Assembly: GCA_023213315.1 (NCBI GenBank)
Contig: JAKCPI010002835.1
Location: 47,320-111,319, forward strand
DNA from: Euborellia annulipes
Taxonomy: Eukaryota; Arthropoda; Insecta; Dermaptera; Anisolabididae
Length of the DNA stretch: 64,000 bases
Reading direction: 5' to 3'
The position numbers and the translations under genes were made by a program. The notes beneath the pieces are model-generated. The model did no database searches, was not told the DNA's origin, and saw only the letters and a program-made list of their open reading frames with translations. Below are positions 44,560-55,589 of the stretch, piece after piece (the stretch's first letter is position 1; each line of letters opens with the position of its first letter).

Positions 44560-45870
44560 TAATTATGAAAAAGAAAATTATCATTACTATTCCAATCCAG
44601 TGCCTGCTTGAAGATTTGTTTACATTCATAGAATACACAAATGGAAAGAATACATCTCTATACATTTCCTATAGGAGAAATCGTAACTTTAGGAATTAAT
44701 AACTCAAAAAGTTATAGGAGTTTCGTGATGAAAATAATTTTCCTGTAATCCCTAGAAGATCCTCTTTAAGCATACAAAATTTAGTTTCTAAATTCCAACG
44801 GGAAGTTGCCCAATTAGAACGTGACAGACAGACAGACAGACGGACATTAGTGAATTATATATGGTAAATAGATTCTTCTTTCATTTATGAATTTAGGAAT
44901 TATTATCAATTTTAAAATATCCAAACTTTTGGAATGGAAATTTGAGAAATAAATATGGTTCTTCATAACATATATTTTCTCGCTCATTTTATAATCTTTT
45001 GATGAATATATTTAATCTCAAATCAAAGTGATACAATATTTATTTTTATTTCTTCTATCTATAACATTCATAGTACTAAATTTTTAATTCGATTCGACCA
45101 AACAGTCCATATAGACACAGAGAGAAAGGGGAGAGGCTTTTTCTCTCAGAGATTTTTGAAAAAAAAAAAAGAAAAAAAAACACACGTCTGTTAAATACAC
45201 GACGTCGACGACGTTAGTTGTTTAAAAAGCTCGTGTTTCGTTGATTTAAGCATTTGCTTTAAAAAAAAAAAAAAATTGGCTTTTTTGCTAACGTCTCTTA
45301 CTCAACTCACTCTTTTCCTCACTCACTGATCAGACTTCTAAGAGGAAAGTATTGTAATCAGGAAAAAAAAATCAACAAAAGAGGGGAAAATTATTTAACT
45401 TTGACTCTTCCCTTCGGGAAAATATTTCTGAACCTTTGCATACCAGGCAGAACTATTTTATTAACTTCTTATTCAGATCCAACTTTATTATACTTCATTG
45501 TGAATTTTATTTTATTTGTCTGTTTTCACGTCTGATAGCCTAACAATGTTTGAACATTAATTCACTATCGGCAGTCTCTTTCTCTTAATTGTAGTTACAG
45601 AGTAATTAAATTAATTGCGCCAGTATATACAATCAATAACTGTTCCCTTATACAGTCTCTTAATTAATCGCCAATCTTAATTTTTGCTCATAAATTGGAT
45701 TAATTACACAGGCACAAAAAACTTTTTTTTTAACTTAAAACACCCCTAATAGAATTTTTGAAATACATGAATGCGAAAAATATTGATTTACAATATTCTC
45801 TAGTTCTTTACCTTTCCAAATCTCATTCATATAAGAAAATCTGTTAATTATTAATAAAACACCAACATGG
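44560..45870. other. AT-rich intron
   Basis: A GACA array (CAGACAGACAGACGGAC) lies near 44825. No gene or complete repeat is seen. Confidence 0.4.
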
Positions 45871-46514
45871 TTATAGTTCTGTTTTAATTAAGAGAAAAAA
45901 CTTAATAATCTCTTTGCCTATTCATTTATTAATAGTCATTAATAGACATAATATAATAGAAATAATTTAAAATTTTTACCACTATTATACATTCAGATAA
46001 CGAATTATTAAAAAAGAAAATATTTTTAAATTTTTGCTTTGCTTCAATTGTGAATTATTCTAATAATCGCTTTGTGCTCACACACACATACATATCTCTT
46101 CACACATACGAATATATATAGATATACTTTTCTACATGCCTTGAAACTTGTTACAGCAGGTTCCGAGCCGTCTCAAACCTTCTCTGGCCATCTCCTTGTT
46201 CGCTCTATTCAGTGAGGCAGAGGATGCCGACCCAGCTTCCACGTCGTCACTGCGCTCTTCGTTTCAACTCCAGAGTTTCTTCATTTGGTGAGTAAGTCTT
46301 CAGATTTTTACAATTCTAATTGATTTATCAATTAAGTAAATACTGATATATAAATCTTTGACGGATTCAAAAAGTTAATTACTAAAAACATAAACTACAT
46401 TTTTAACGTTTGCCTGCTCTCCCACTAGTACAAAGGAAGTATTTTATTCTTAACAACTTGAATTTATAAAGAGATATAATGGTGTGATTATATATAGTAA
46501 CTCTTTTTAATATT
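45871..46514 (+). repeat. Segmental duplicate, copy 2 (partner 483-1098)
   Basis: Same orientation as copy 1, 45.4 kb away. It ends exactly at the junction with the S1 SINE 46513-46783, so the SINE truncated it or landed at its edge. Confidence 0.9.
46157..46287 (+). CDS. Exon E2 of an unrecognised gene
   Basis: The 131-nt exon follows TTGTTACAG (or three bases later, TTACAGCAG) and ends TTTG|GTGAGT. E1 leaves two bases; the first base of E2 completes a Ser or Arg codon and the remaining frame is open for 42-43 codons, leaving one base. The peptide (starting FRAVSNLLWPSPC, ending near LRFNSRVSSF) is rich in Arg, Ser, Pro and Cys and matches no domain I know. The near-identical duplicate at 757-887 shows this block was copied with its splice sites. 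Confidence 0.5.
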
Positions 46515-46783
46515 TTTTTTTATTTTTTAACACTCACACTTTTTTCTCATTGACACTCACACTCACCCACACATTCACACAATCTTTTCGGCAACTTAGG
46601 CCATCTAAGACTTTGACGATAACCGTTATTGATTTATAATATCTATTGGGGGTTCAGGCATTTCTATTTAAGCCATTTGGTATACAAATGGCTTAAATAA
46701 AATCAACGGACTGCCTGGGGTCCGAAACCGCGAAGATCGGTATAGAAGGTAGGCACGCTACCAACTAGACCAAGCCCGTTGGC
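46513..46783 (-). mobile_element. S1 SINE, minus strand
   Basis: It runs from TTAACACTCACACTTTTTTC to CTAGACCAAGCCCGTTGGC and includes all conserved S1 body motifs. The B-box region reads GGGGTCCGAAACCGCG. Target duplications are unclear. Confidence 0.85.
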
Positions 46784-46789
46784 AAAAAA

Positions 46790-47574
46790 GTAATCAGACT
46801 TGTAAAAAACACTTTGGCTGCCTATCTCTTAGGCGCTTTGCTCTCTCTCTGGAACAAGAGCTTATATTTTAGATAAAAAAAAAAAAAAAAAGAATTTCTT
46901 AGATGAAAATTTTCATATTTATTTAAATTTTATATTACATCCCTAATTGTTCCTCATTTAACTTTAATTGTTGTTGGTTCTTAAAAATGGATAATAAATA
47001 GATAAATAGTCTATGCTATTAAGTGTCTATTAAAATATACAAATTTATATGCAAGAAATTATTTTTCCCATCCAAAAGAAGATCAAATAAAAGAAAAAAA
47101 AACTTATAATAAATGAATGATTTTAAATTATCGCTCTTAAATTTAACTCAAGAGCTATGCTAATGGCTACATTAATGCCTCGGATTATTAATAAATTATT
47201 TTAAAAAATTTGAGAGAATAAAATTAAAATTAATTTTATAGCAAATTTATTTGAATCCAAGATGTTTGTCTGTGTTTCTGTAATTTGTATGTTCTTAGCC
47301 AAGAGGCTAGGAGGGGGGGGGGGGTTCTAATAAGGTCTTTTAACTTGCCTTATTAACTGCGAATAATTATTTCTTAGTTCATGAAGCAAAATTTCTCAAA
47401 ATGATAGGAACTATTTTTAATAAATGCTATTTTTTGCCCGATAAATCAGTCTATAATAAATTATAAAGACGATATAAGAGAAAGAATTCTCTGGTTTGAA
47501 AATGAACAGTTAGAAACATTAATAGATGATTTCGATAAGGAGAAAAAAAACCTCTCTCTCTCTATATTTTTTTT
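46790..47574. other. AT-rich intron
   Basis: A G-run (47312-47324) and A-runs are present; nothing else. Confidence 0.4.
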
Positions 47575-47890
47575 ATTAGGAGAAAAAAAGGAACAAGCTT
47601 CAGTTTTCTCTCTCACTACTTCAATTTATTTGCAAATATTTCGGCTCCTATACAGAGGCCATCCTCAGTGCATATATGAATTTCATGAGAGAGATTGTCA
47701 ATTTAGTAAAAATATACAGCGCGAAAGTAAACATTTGCTGCCTAGTGTCATGGGAATGATTGTAGATATCGCTGATGTTTGTGTCTAACTTCATGAGAAT
47801 GACTGTAGATGGGGCTGATATCGTTGCATATAAAATGCACATAACGGTCCTGAGGTTGTACGCTCTCCAATCGATCAAAAACGCTCTTGG
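47575..47890. repeat. Family C repeat, copy 2, with a tandem internal motif
   Basis: It matches 26385-26612 through the stem-loop and GAGAGATTGTCAATT. It continues with two related segments (GTGTCATGGGAATGATTGTAGATATCGCTGA and ACTTCATGAGAATGACTGTAGATGGGGCTGA) that form a diverged tandem pair. Confidence 0.7.
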
Positions 47891-48304
47891 ACAAAACGTT
47901 TTTGACTAATCGTGCCTAAAACAGTTTTTTCAATGCTTTTCTAAGGGTCAACCACATTCATAGATGGCGTTAAACTCACACGGGATTTCTAACGTGGAGC
48001 TGTCCAATCTTTATATATGTATGATCTGTGGTCAACTCATACCAGGGAGGCTAAACACATTTGAGCATGATTCGACATCATTTTGGTCATTGATCGAACA
48101 TTTTGTCTAACCAACCCACCGATTGGAAAAAAAACCATTAAAAAAAAATTTTTTCAATGCCAACGCACACCGATTGAGTAAAACGCTTAATGGCAAAACA
48201 TTTAGCCTAATCGGTGTGCGTTGGCATTGAACAAAACGTTTTGCTCTTGGACAAAACGTTTGCCCAAGAGCGTTTTGCTCATTTGGTGTGCGTTCAACCT
48301 TAGA
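47880..48304. mobile_element. Cluster of palindromic mini-elements
   Basis: TCAATGCCAACGCACACCGA is exactly mirrored by TCGGTGTGCGTTGGCATTGA around 48155-48230. AAAACGCTCTTGGACAAAAC-type cores recur at 47880 and at 48237-48283 in both orientations. The same core is inserted in repeat A at 33148. Confidence 0.7.
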
Positions 48305-48425
48305 GGTTGCTTCACTTGAGTCGGAACAAGTGCACAGTAATTGAAAACGACTGCAGAATAAACAGTCGAAACGTTGTACAGTATTTATATTTTTTATTAG
48401 ATAATTAATAACAAATAATATACTA
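48305..48425 (+). repeat. Family D hairpin repeat, copy 2
   Basis: It shares CACTTGAGT, CAAGTG and TCGAAACGTTGTACAGTATT with 4487-4612. Here the stem GACTG/CAGTC just before GAAACGTTG is perfect. Confidence 0.6.
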
Positions 48426-48429
48426 ATTA

Positions 48430-49534
48430 ATAAATAATTAGTACAGATATCTAATATTAAAAAGAGAGATGAACGATCCTCAGTTGTTCCTCTTCTTATT
48501 ATTCCGGTCCTCCGACAATATAAAATTAATTTCCACGATTGGAATTTAAATTTTCAAATTTATAAAGAAGGAAATTTTGGAGATCTCGATGCTAAGAGAA
48601 AGTTGTGTTAAAGGAGATTATTCACGCATATTAAAAAATATTTGTGTTCTCTTTATCGGTCCTCCGAAAATTGTTGAATTACACATTTTTTTATATTTGT
48701 TAAGTTATAAATGTTGAGACTCATTTTTCTTTATTAAAAATAATTTCTCTTTAGATATACGTAATTATATATTTGGTTGGTGGCAATTTTTTTTTTTTTT
48801 TCTTTTTAGTAAAATTGAGTTATTTATCTCTTGAAAAAAAATAAAAATAAAACGATGAAGAAAAAGAAAAAAATAATTTATAGGAAATTATAAGCGTAAA
48901 AATATAACGATCTAATTAAAAATCGCTGTCATTATCGTGAATTTAATCACTCAGGATGTTTATTATTAATTAGTAGTTGCGTTGCTTTTTTTTCTCTAAA
49001 TAAATCTCACCTTACGAGAGAGGGGGAAAAAAGAGAGAAATGAAGAGAGTCAATTTACAGAAAATTAAAATAAATGGAGATAAGCCAAAAGAATGAGGTG
49101 AGAGAGGAATTGAAAAAGAATGAATTATTAAGCCAACAGCGAGAGAGAAGATGTAAAATTCATTTTCTAGTTATTTTAAAAGAAAATTGGTATTTCAATT
49201 GACTCAAAAATTAACTAAATTTAATAGAGAAAAAATACAGGCATGAACAGCTAAAATAAAACACTCATGCCCGGTTTTTGGGACGTTGGATATCGAACCA
49301 ATATCTTTAATGATATGATAACCTGTCAAAAAGAGTTGCTTGAATGTTTGATACACTATTTGCTTCGATAAAGCGTTCGATAAAGTTATAGGGGCATGTA
49401 GAATCAATTAAAATATAGATTTGTTAGCTATTATTTCAATACAGTCTACTTATTTTTTATCGGACATCTTCATTTCAATATAAATATTACAAGTAGGATT
49501 ATACAAAAACCGATTTTTGAAAAACAGTTTTTTT
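48430..49534. other. AT-rich intron
   Basis: A minus-strand frame at 49204-49407 (67 codons) has no recognisable domain and no splice support. Nothing else is seen. Confidence 0.4.
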
Positions 49535-50164
49535 ACTTTCTCTTACCTCTATATATTTTAATATATATAGAGAGAAAGTATTGGATTCATGTCAAAAATT
49601 TGATGTCGAGATTTTGATGGATATACACGTTTTGAGGTCCCTTGAATCCAAAAAAGTGGCTTTCGCGACATGATCTGTCTGTGTGTCTCTGTGTGTTCAA
49701 TTTTAAGCATGAAGGAATTGAGCTGAAATTTTATATTTAAGTTAGGCACCTCCCTGGAGCGAGAAAATAAGCTTTTAATCAAAATCGGCCAAAGAGTACT
49801 AGTACTCTACTGATGTACTTTTTCAGTTTTTTTCGATTTTCTCAAAATTCGCTCTAATGATTTTGAATAAAATTCAAAAATCAATTATTTTTTAGTTGTT
49901 CTTTCAAATGTATATTCTCATTTTGCTCTCAAAATTATTTGAAGCACACTTTACTCTTGTACTTCATAGGAAAGATAGGAGAAAAGGTTGCCATGGTAAC
50001 AAAATATAAATATTTTCCCATATTTATAAATTTTTCACCTTGAACCGACGGAAACTAAATATATATCGACACAAAAAATCTGGTATGACAAGCACAGTTC
50101 ACAACTTTCTCTTACAAAGGCTAAGAGAAAGTTGTGTCCTGTGCGACCAGTCACATCAGATTTC
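49535..50164 (-). mobile_element. Repeat A, full-length copy
   Basis: From ACTTTCTCTTACCTCTATAT to CAGTCACATCAGATTTCTTC. The large hairpin has both arms in the form CACAACTTTCTCTTAC/GTAAGAGAAAG-type. T-runs flank the left end. Confidence 0.9.
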
Positions 50165-50424
50165 TTCTTTTGTTTTAAATATTTCTATGAAACCGCATTA
50201 AACCGGTTTCGAATGTTTTCGTATAAAGACATATTTAGGGTACATGTTCTGATTTTTTTCAAAAAATTAATTAAACTTTGAATAATCGAATCATCCTACT
50301 CGAAACGGTACCTTCCTCAAAACTATTACTACTAAAAATAACCAATGGTAACGACCTTGAAAATCAATTTAAATAAAAAATAAAAAAATACGGGACGAAT
50401 GTTTTTTCCTTTTAGAATAATACT

Positions 50425-50590
50425 AGTCGCAAAGCCCACCTTCGGCGCGAGCTTTGCTCTCTCTCGCTTGTTCAAAAGACACAATTATAAGACTTATAAG
50501 TTTATTCTTTTTTAAAGGCGAAGATAGCAACTTGCTGAAACTTCCCAAATTATAAATAGAGGCTCTTATTATTATTATTATTGACTGCAT
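50425..50590. repeat. Family B fragment and (ATT)n retroposon tail
   Basis: ACTAGTCGCAAAGCCCACCT then TCGGCGCGAG resembles family B. At 50553-50582 AAATAGAGGCTC followed by a (TTA)n array resembles the retroposon end at 21143-21225. Confidence 0.45.
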
Positions 50591-50599
50591 TATTATATT

Positions 50600-51360
50600 T
50601 TATCTCAATGAATTTTGAACTCTTTAAAGCTTTGATTGGTAGATAGGAAATTAGTCTTTCGATTGAAAGTGATTCTGACTTTTTGCCAGCACTGTATATT
50701 AGTCTTCTTTTCGACTGCCTTCCAATCCAATTAGCATCTCTGGTTGACTGTAGATTGCACAGATAATAGATATTATCATTTTCTCAGAATTAAAACTCAA
50801 GAATGATAAAAAAAGAGCTCCTTATTTGTGGCTTTTTTACTCTTTTGATAATAATCAAACTTTTTTCATGTCTTTAAACTTTCTTCCTCAATTTTTTATT
50901 CTTTTTTTTTTCTTTTAATAATTTCTTCGTATCCTCTCTTAATTTTTAATTTTATTTTTTTTTCCTGTCTTTTTGATAAGAGAGCAAAGCAATTATATCC
51001 GGTGGAATTAAAAAAAAAATCCATATTTCAGAGCCAGGGATTATTAAAAATAATAAAAGAAATTCTTATTCATTTTTTAATTTAAACATTGGTGAAGATT
51101 TAATGTTTTATAAAAATAAAATTAATTCTCATTTGCCTTAGGATATTCTAAGAGTAAAATAAAAAAACTGAGTGTGGTGCATTGTAATAAAAAGTTTAAT
51201 TTCAACATGGTTGGCATACTTAAAATACAAAGAGAATTTTTTTGTATTTTTAATATTATTACTATTACTAAATGGGAGCTTAAAAAGTCTTGCGATGCTG
51301 ATTACGGGAATAAATGAAAAAATTTTTATTATAAAAGGAGTAGAAAGGATTTTATTATAA
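50600..51360. other. AT-rich DNA, nothing recognised
   Basis: No repeat or exon boundary was identified apart from the exon candidate that begins at 51369. Confidence 0.35.
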
Positions 51361-51368
51361 AGCCCTAC

Positions 51369-51492
51369 CTGTAATTGAGGCCTTTGTTTATACTTCTCAT
51401 TAATTAACTGCTTGAATCCCATCAGGGGCATTACTGGCCCTTCAGATGGTAGCTCCTCTACTTCGAAATATAACAATAATTGAGTGGTATCT
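51369..51492 (-). CDS. Exon-like open frame of unknown gene
   Basis: On the minus strand the frame is open from about TTCTAAG|AT (51492) to TTACAG|GTAGGG (51369). It encodes about 41 residues (central part LYFEVEELPSEGPVMPLMGF, then a Lys/Gln-rich end). Composition is mixed and not low-complexity, and it stops being protein-like just past the donor. The acceptor AAG is weak. It lies downstream of the IR stop codon, so it belongs to another transcript or is a decayed exon. I do not recognise the family. Confidence 0.35.
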
Positions 51493-51876
51493 TAGAAAAT
51501 CAAATATTCAACTTAGAATTGAATTTTTCTTTAATCCCAATTAACTAAAGGATAAGAATTTTTCTTTCTGTTCCTGGAGCAGATGCTATTCCCTAAGGAA
51601 CATGAATATTCAATTCATTTTAATATAATTAAAATTTTAATAAATTTAAGAGAGAAAGAAATATTCAAGAAGAAAACCAGCCAATATTAGGTATTTGTTT
51701 TAATGAAAAATTTTAAATTAAACGCTGACGTTTTGGTTCCGGTTTGAACCATCATCGGAGCTTTAATTATATCTTTACTACATTCAAGCTATATTGTGCC
51801 CATAATTATGAAAGTGGTCTAACAAGTAACTCATATTAATATTTATTGATTCGAGATATTAAATGATTTGCTGCAT

Positions 51877-51999
51877 ATATATACAGAGAGAGAGAAAGTA
51901 TTGGATTCATGTCAAAAATTGATGAATATACACGTTTTGAGGTCCCCTGAATCCAAAAAAGTGGTTTTCGCGACATGGTCTGTCTGTGGGTGTATGTGT

Positions 52000-52043
<44 letters not shown>

Positions 52044-52527
52044 TGTGTGTGTGTGTGTCTGTCGGTGAACAAAATATCTCAAGAACGAAAAGAGCTAGGA
52101 GGTTGAGTAAGTTAGGCACCCCATGGGACGTGACACGAAGCTTTTGAACAAAATCGACCAAAGAGTACTAGTACTTTACTGATGCACTTTTTCAGTTTTT
52201 TGGATTTTCTCTAAATTCGCTCCAACGATTTTTTTTTTAATTTAAAAATCAATTTTTTTTTAGATTCTCTTTCAAATGTATATTCTCATTTTGTCATTGA
52301 AATCTTCTGAAGACTACTTTACTCTTGTACATAGAAAAGATAGGAGAAATGGTTGTCATGGTAACAAAATATAAATATTTTCACATATAAGTTTTACATC
52401 TTGAAAATCGAATGTACCTTACTGCCGGAAACTAAATACATATCGACATAAGCACAGTACACAACTTTCGATTACCGAAGGTAAGAGGAAGTTGTGTGTT
52501 GTGGTGCGCCAGTCACACCAGCTTTTT
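51877..52527 (-). mobile_element. Repeat A with expanded (TG)n
   Basis: A full-length copy whose internal microsatellite has grown to about 56 bp of TG/GTGG (52003-52058). It ends GCGCCAGTCACACCAGCTTTTT. The left palindrome is shortened. Confidence 0.88.
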
Positions 52528-52559
52528 ATTAAATTAATGAAATAATATTAACTGCTTTT

Positions 52560-52826
52560 TTTATTTTTTTTTAAACACTCACACTTTTTTCTCATTCACA
52601 CTCACACTCACGCACACATTCACACAGTCTTTTCGGCAACTTAGGCCATATAAGACTTTTACGATAACCGTTATTTAATAATATATAATATTTATTTGGG
52701 GTCCAGGCATTCTTATTTAAGCCATTTGGTATGGCTTAAATAAAATCATCGGACTGCCTGGGGTCCGAACCCGCGACTTTTGATATACGAGTTTAGCACG
52801 CTAACCTCTACACCACGCCCGAGGGC
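52560..52826 (-). mobile_element. Complete S1 SINE with 16-bp TSD
   Basis: The head at right ends in GAGGGC, i.e. it starts GCCCTCGGGC on the minus strand, and the tail is at left. AATATT[A/G]ACTGCTTTT flanks both sides (52544-52559, 52827-52842) with one mismatch. It lies about 60 bp downstream of the IR stop codon on the same strand. Confidence 0.92.
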
Positions 52827-52899
52827 AATATTGACTGCTTTTCTTCTGGAATATTTTTTTCTTCTTGCTTTTAATATCATTATATAGCTATAAAAAACT

Positions 52900-53182
52900 T
52901 CAATTATTATAAATTTCATATACCTTGTTTCTTCTTCCAAATCGATATCTAAATTTATTATTATTATTATTTTGCAACTTTTCATATTTTAAATAATAAT
53001 AAATTTCTATTAATAAAATAAAAAACGAAATTAAATAACCAGAGAATAGAATCGTGAACGGGAATATGAGCATGTTGATTTTAATGCTATCGAAGGAAGT
53101 TTTCTCTTCGTGGTCCAATTTTTTCCCAATATAATGAGTCTTGAGATAATTCATGACTCCTACTTCTTTCAAACGTAGGATT
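52900..53182 (-). CDS. Ionotropic receptor (IR/iGluR-like), last exon
   Basis: The exon follows a long polypyrimidine tract and TTTTTCAG on the minus strand (acceptor at 53183-53185) and runs to a stop near 52900, giving about 93 codons. It opens with the ligand-binding-domain end (ILRLKEVGVMNYLKTHYIGK), then an acidic linker, the FDSIKINMLIFPFTILF start of the last transmembrane helix (about residues 44-72, ending FFILLIEIYYYL), and a short basic, Asn-rich tail. This order is the normal C-terminus of divergent IRs, chemosensory cation channels in protostomes. No earlier IR exon was recognised between 53.2 and 64 kb, so it could be a remnant, although the exon has no internal defect. Confidence 0.65.
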
Positions 53183-53472
53183 CTGAAAAATTTCAAAAAA
53201 AAAAAAAAAAAAAAAATGTAGATGATCTATTATTAGTCGCAAAGATCTGGCTGCCCAAAATTTGTACTTTAGGCCCAGCGCATCTCAGCATTGCAAATAA
53301 AAAGAAATAACGATAAATGAAATTAAAGACTGGAAATTTCGATTTATTTAATTTTTTTAATAGGGTGACAATGGTTAGAGGAAGTAATGTTCTTATTGAT
53401 GATTTTTTGTGCATTCTTAAATGAATTTAAAAGTCATTATTCTGAGAGAGAGAAAGAGTAATACTGTATGTA
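53183..53472. other. Presumed IR intron start
   Basis: A 22-bp A-run (T-run on the minus strand) forms the acceptor tract. A minus frame at 53193-53414 is open but shows no IR motif. Confidence 0.35.
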
Positions 53473-53680
53473 GCTACCTACTTTACTGTAGATTTTTTTG
53501 ATTTTCTTAAAATCCACTTTATTGATTTTGATTAAAATTCACAAATAAATTATTTTTTAGGTACTCTTTAAAAATGTATATTCTCCTATTCTCTTCAAAA
53601 TTGTTTGAAGACCACTTTACTCTTATACTTCATAAGAAAGATATGAGAAATAGATGACATGGTAACAAAATAATGTAGAT
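53473..53680 (-). mobile_element. Repeat A interior fragment
   Basis: It contains AGATTTTTTTGATTTTC, AAAATTCACAAATAAATTAT and TCTTATACTTCATAAGAAAG, diverged and lacking both ends. Confidence 0.75.
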
Positions 53681-53689
53681 TTTCTTCTG

Positions 53690-53990
53690 ATTCTTGGGCG
53701 TATCCAGAGGGGGAGCAAGGGAGGGCAGCTGCCCCTCTTCCAAACTTGAAATAAAAATAAAAAACAAAAAATATAAATAAAATTCATGCCATTTGTGAGA
53801 AGAAAAAAACTAGGAGTGACGCCATATTCATAGGATGTGACATTTAATTAAAATGTATTTTAGAAAAGTTACCCCTTCCCACTTTGAGCTGGTTGCTCTG
53901 ATTATATTGAATAATTGGCTACCAACCATTTGAAATAAATAGGTACGAGTTCTAAATGGCTTCCATTGCAGAAAAATTCCTTATATATAT
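53690..53990. mobile_element. hAT-like left end and S2 tail
   Basis: CTTGGGCGTATCCAGAGGGG at 53693 resembles a hAT MITE terminus. The S2 tail (TTGGCTACCAACCATTTGAA, ATAAATAGGTACGAGTTCTA) follows at 53905-53985. Confidence 0.5.
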
Positions 53991-54714
53991 GATTTATTTT
54001 TAACAATTCGGTACTCGCTTGTTTTTCTTTTAGCTTCAGCTGTTTATCGAAAAATAAAATACATCAACAATTTATTTTATTTTTCTTTAGCTGCTTATTA
54101 TATTAGTAAGCGAAATTTTAAAGAAATATTTTATAGATTTTTCTGCCGACAAAGTACAAAATTTTACAATAACAAAAATATGCATGTCTAGACTCTCGTC
54201 CCTTATAGAATAATCTCTAGCTAGTTCTTAAGGCAAAGGGACGGACAAAGTCCATAAATAAAAACACTTTTCTCTTTATAATACACCACTTGTCTGGACA
54301 AGTTTGTTATTTTTTGAATAGTTACCCTTGATTTTATTGTCTTTAGGTATTTACCGACTGATCCTTGTCAGTTAACAAATTTTGTAAGCATAATAAGTCT
54401 TAAAAACCATTTAAAGAAATATTTTTGTTGGCCTGTCATTTCCCTTAGCCGATCTAAAAAGGGTCTCATTATTTGGTGCCCCAGATTTTTTTTGTGTCGA
54501 GATATATTTATTTTCTCATAGCACCTTAATTCCAAACTTTTTAGCCTTTTAAATGACTGCTTGAAATAAATATATAATTATTTTTCAAAATTGTAGTCTC
54601 ATATTTAAATATTTTGTACACAATAGAGAATCCTAAATAAATACAAAATTTCATAAGAATTGGAATTTTTTTTTTTAATTTGTAAAAAATTCCAAAGGGT
54701 AATAATAATCCCTA

Positions 54715-55588
54715 TTTTGAATCGAAATTAACATACAAATCCCCATAGAGATTTATCATTGGGTCTATAGAAAGAAGAGCCTAAAAATGAATTGGAAAAA
54801 TCTGAAATACGTATATCAGTAAAGTGTGCTTCAAATAATTTTCAGGGCGAAATGTACATTTAAAAGAGTATAATATATATTATACATTTATATATATATA
54901 TAATACATATTCATATTAATCATATTATATATATATATATATATATACATATAATACAATATAATACATAATATTTATATACATTTTAAAGAGTATCTAA
55001 AAAATTTATGAATTTTATCAAAATTGTTAGAGCCGATTTTGAGAAATTCGAAAAGGAAAAAAAAAAAAACTGGAAAAGTACATCAGTAAAGTACTAGTAC
55101 TTTTTGGTCGATTTTGTTCAAAAGCTTTTTTCATGCCTCAGGAGGGTGGCTACAACTTAAATATAACATTTCAATCTCATAGCTCATTTCCTTCTTGCTT
55201 AAAATTGTCCACACAGACACCCAGACAGATCAAGAGCGGATACAAGGGGGGGTATAGGGGGTATTTACCCCCCCCCCGAGATTTGAAAAAAATTCTTTTT
55301 TTTTTTAAATTTATTTTTAATGAAAAATTTTAAAAATTAATATTTAAAAATTCGATTTGTATTAAAAATTTTGTGCCCGGAATACTTTGGTTTCGCAAAA
55401 AAATTTTTGAGATTACCCCCCCCCCCCCCCCCCCCGAGAAACACCTCTGGATCCGCCCTTGAGACAGACACACAGACCAATTTGCCGGACCTAAAAAAGT
55501 ATATATTTACCAAAATCTCGATATCCAATTTTTGACATGATCGTATACTTTCTCTCTATGTATTACATATACAGTATAAGAGAAAGTA
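54715..55588 (+). mobile_element. Repeat A subfamily 2, with two insertions
   Basis: It starts in the subfamily-2-specific part (TTGAATCGAAATTAACATAC) and ends ACAGTATAAGAGAAAGTA. An AT-rich TATATA expansion (54869-54975) and a hAT MITE (55231-55461) interrupt it. Confidence 0.85.
55231..55461. mobile_element. hAT MITE, 231 bp, inside repeat A
   Basis: The ends CAAGAGCGGATACAAG and CTGGATCCGCCCTTG are imperfect inverted repeats. The flanking octamers AGACAGAT and AGACAGAC differ only at the last base. Facing G- and C-runs near each end can pair. Confidence 0.85.
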
Positions 55589-55589
55589 A

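Noticed and set aside
49204..49407. A 67-codon minus-strand gene
   Set aside because: No start context, splice signal or domain; composition matches the surrounding AT-rich DNA.
51836..52161. Open frames on both strands over the TG array
   Set aside because: They are translations of (TG)n and of the repeat A terminus; similar peptides recur at every repeat A copy.
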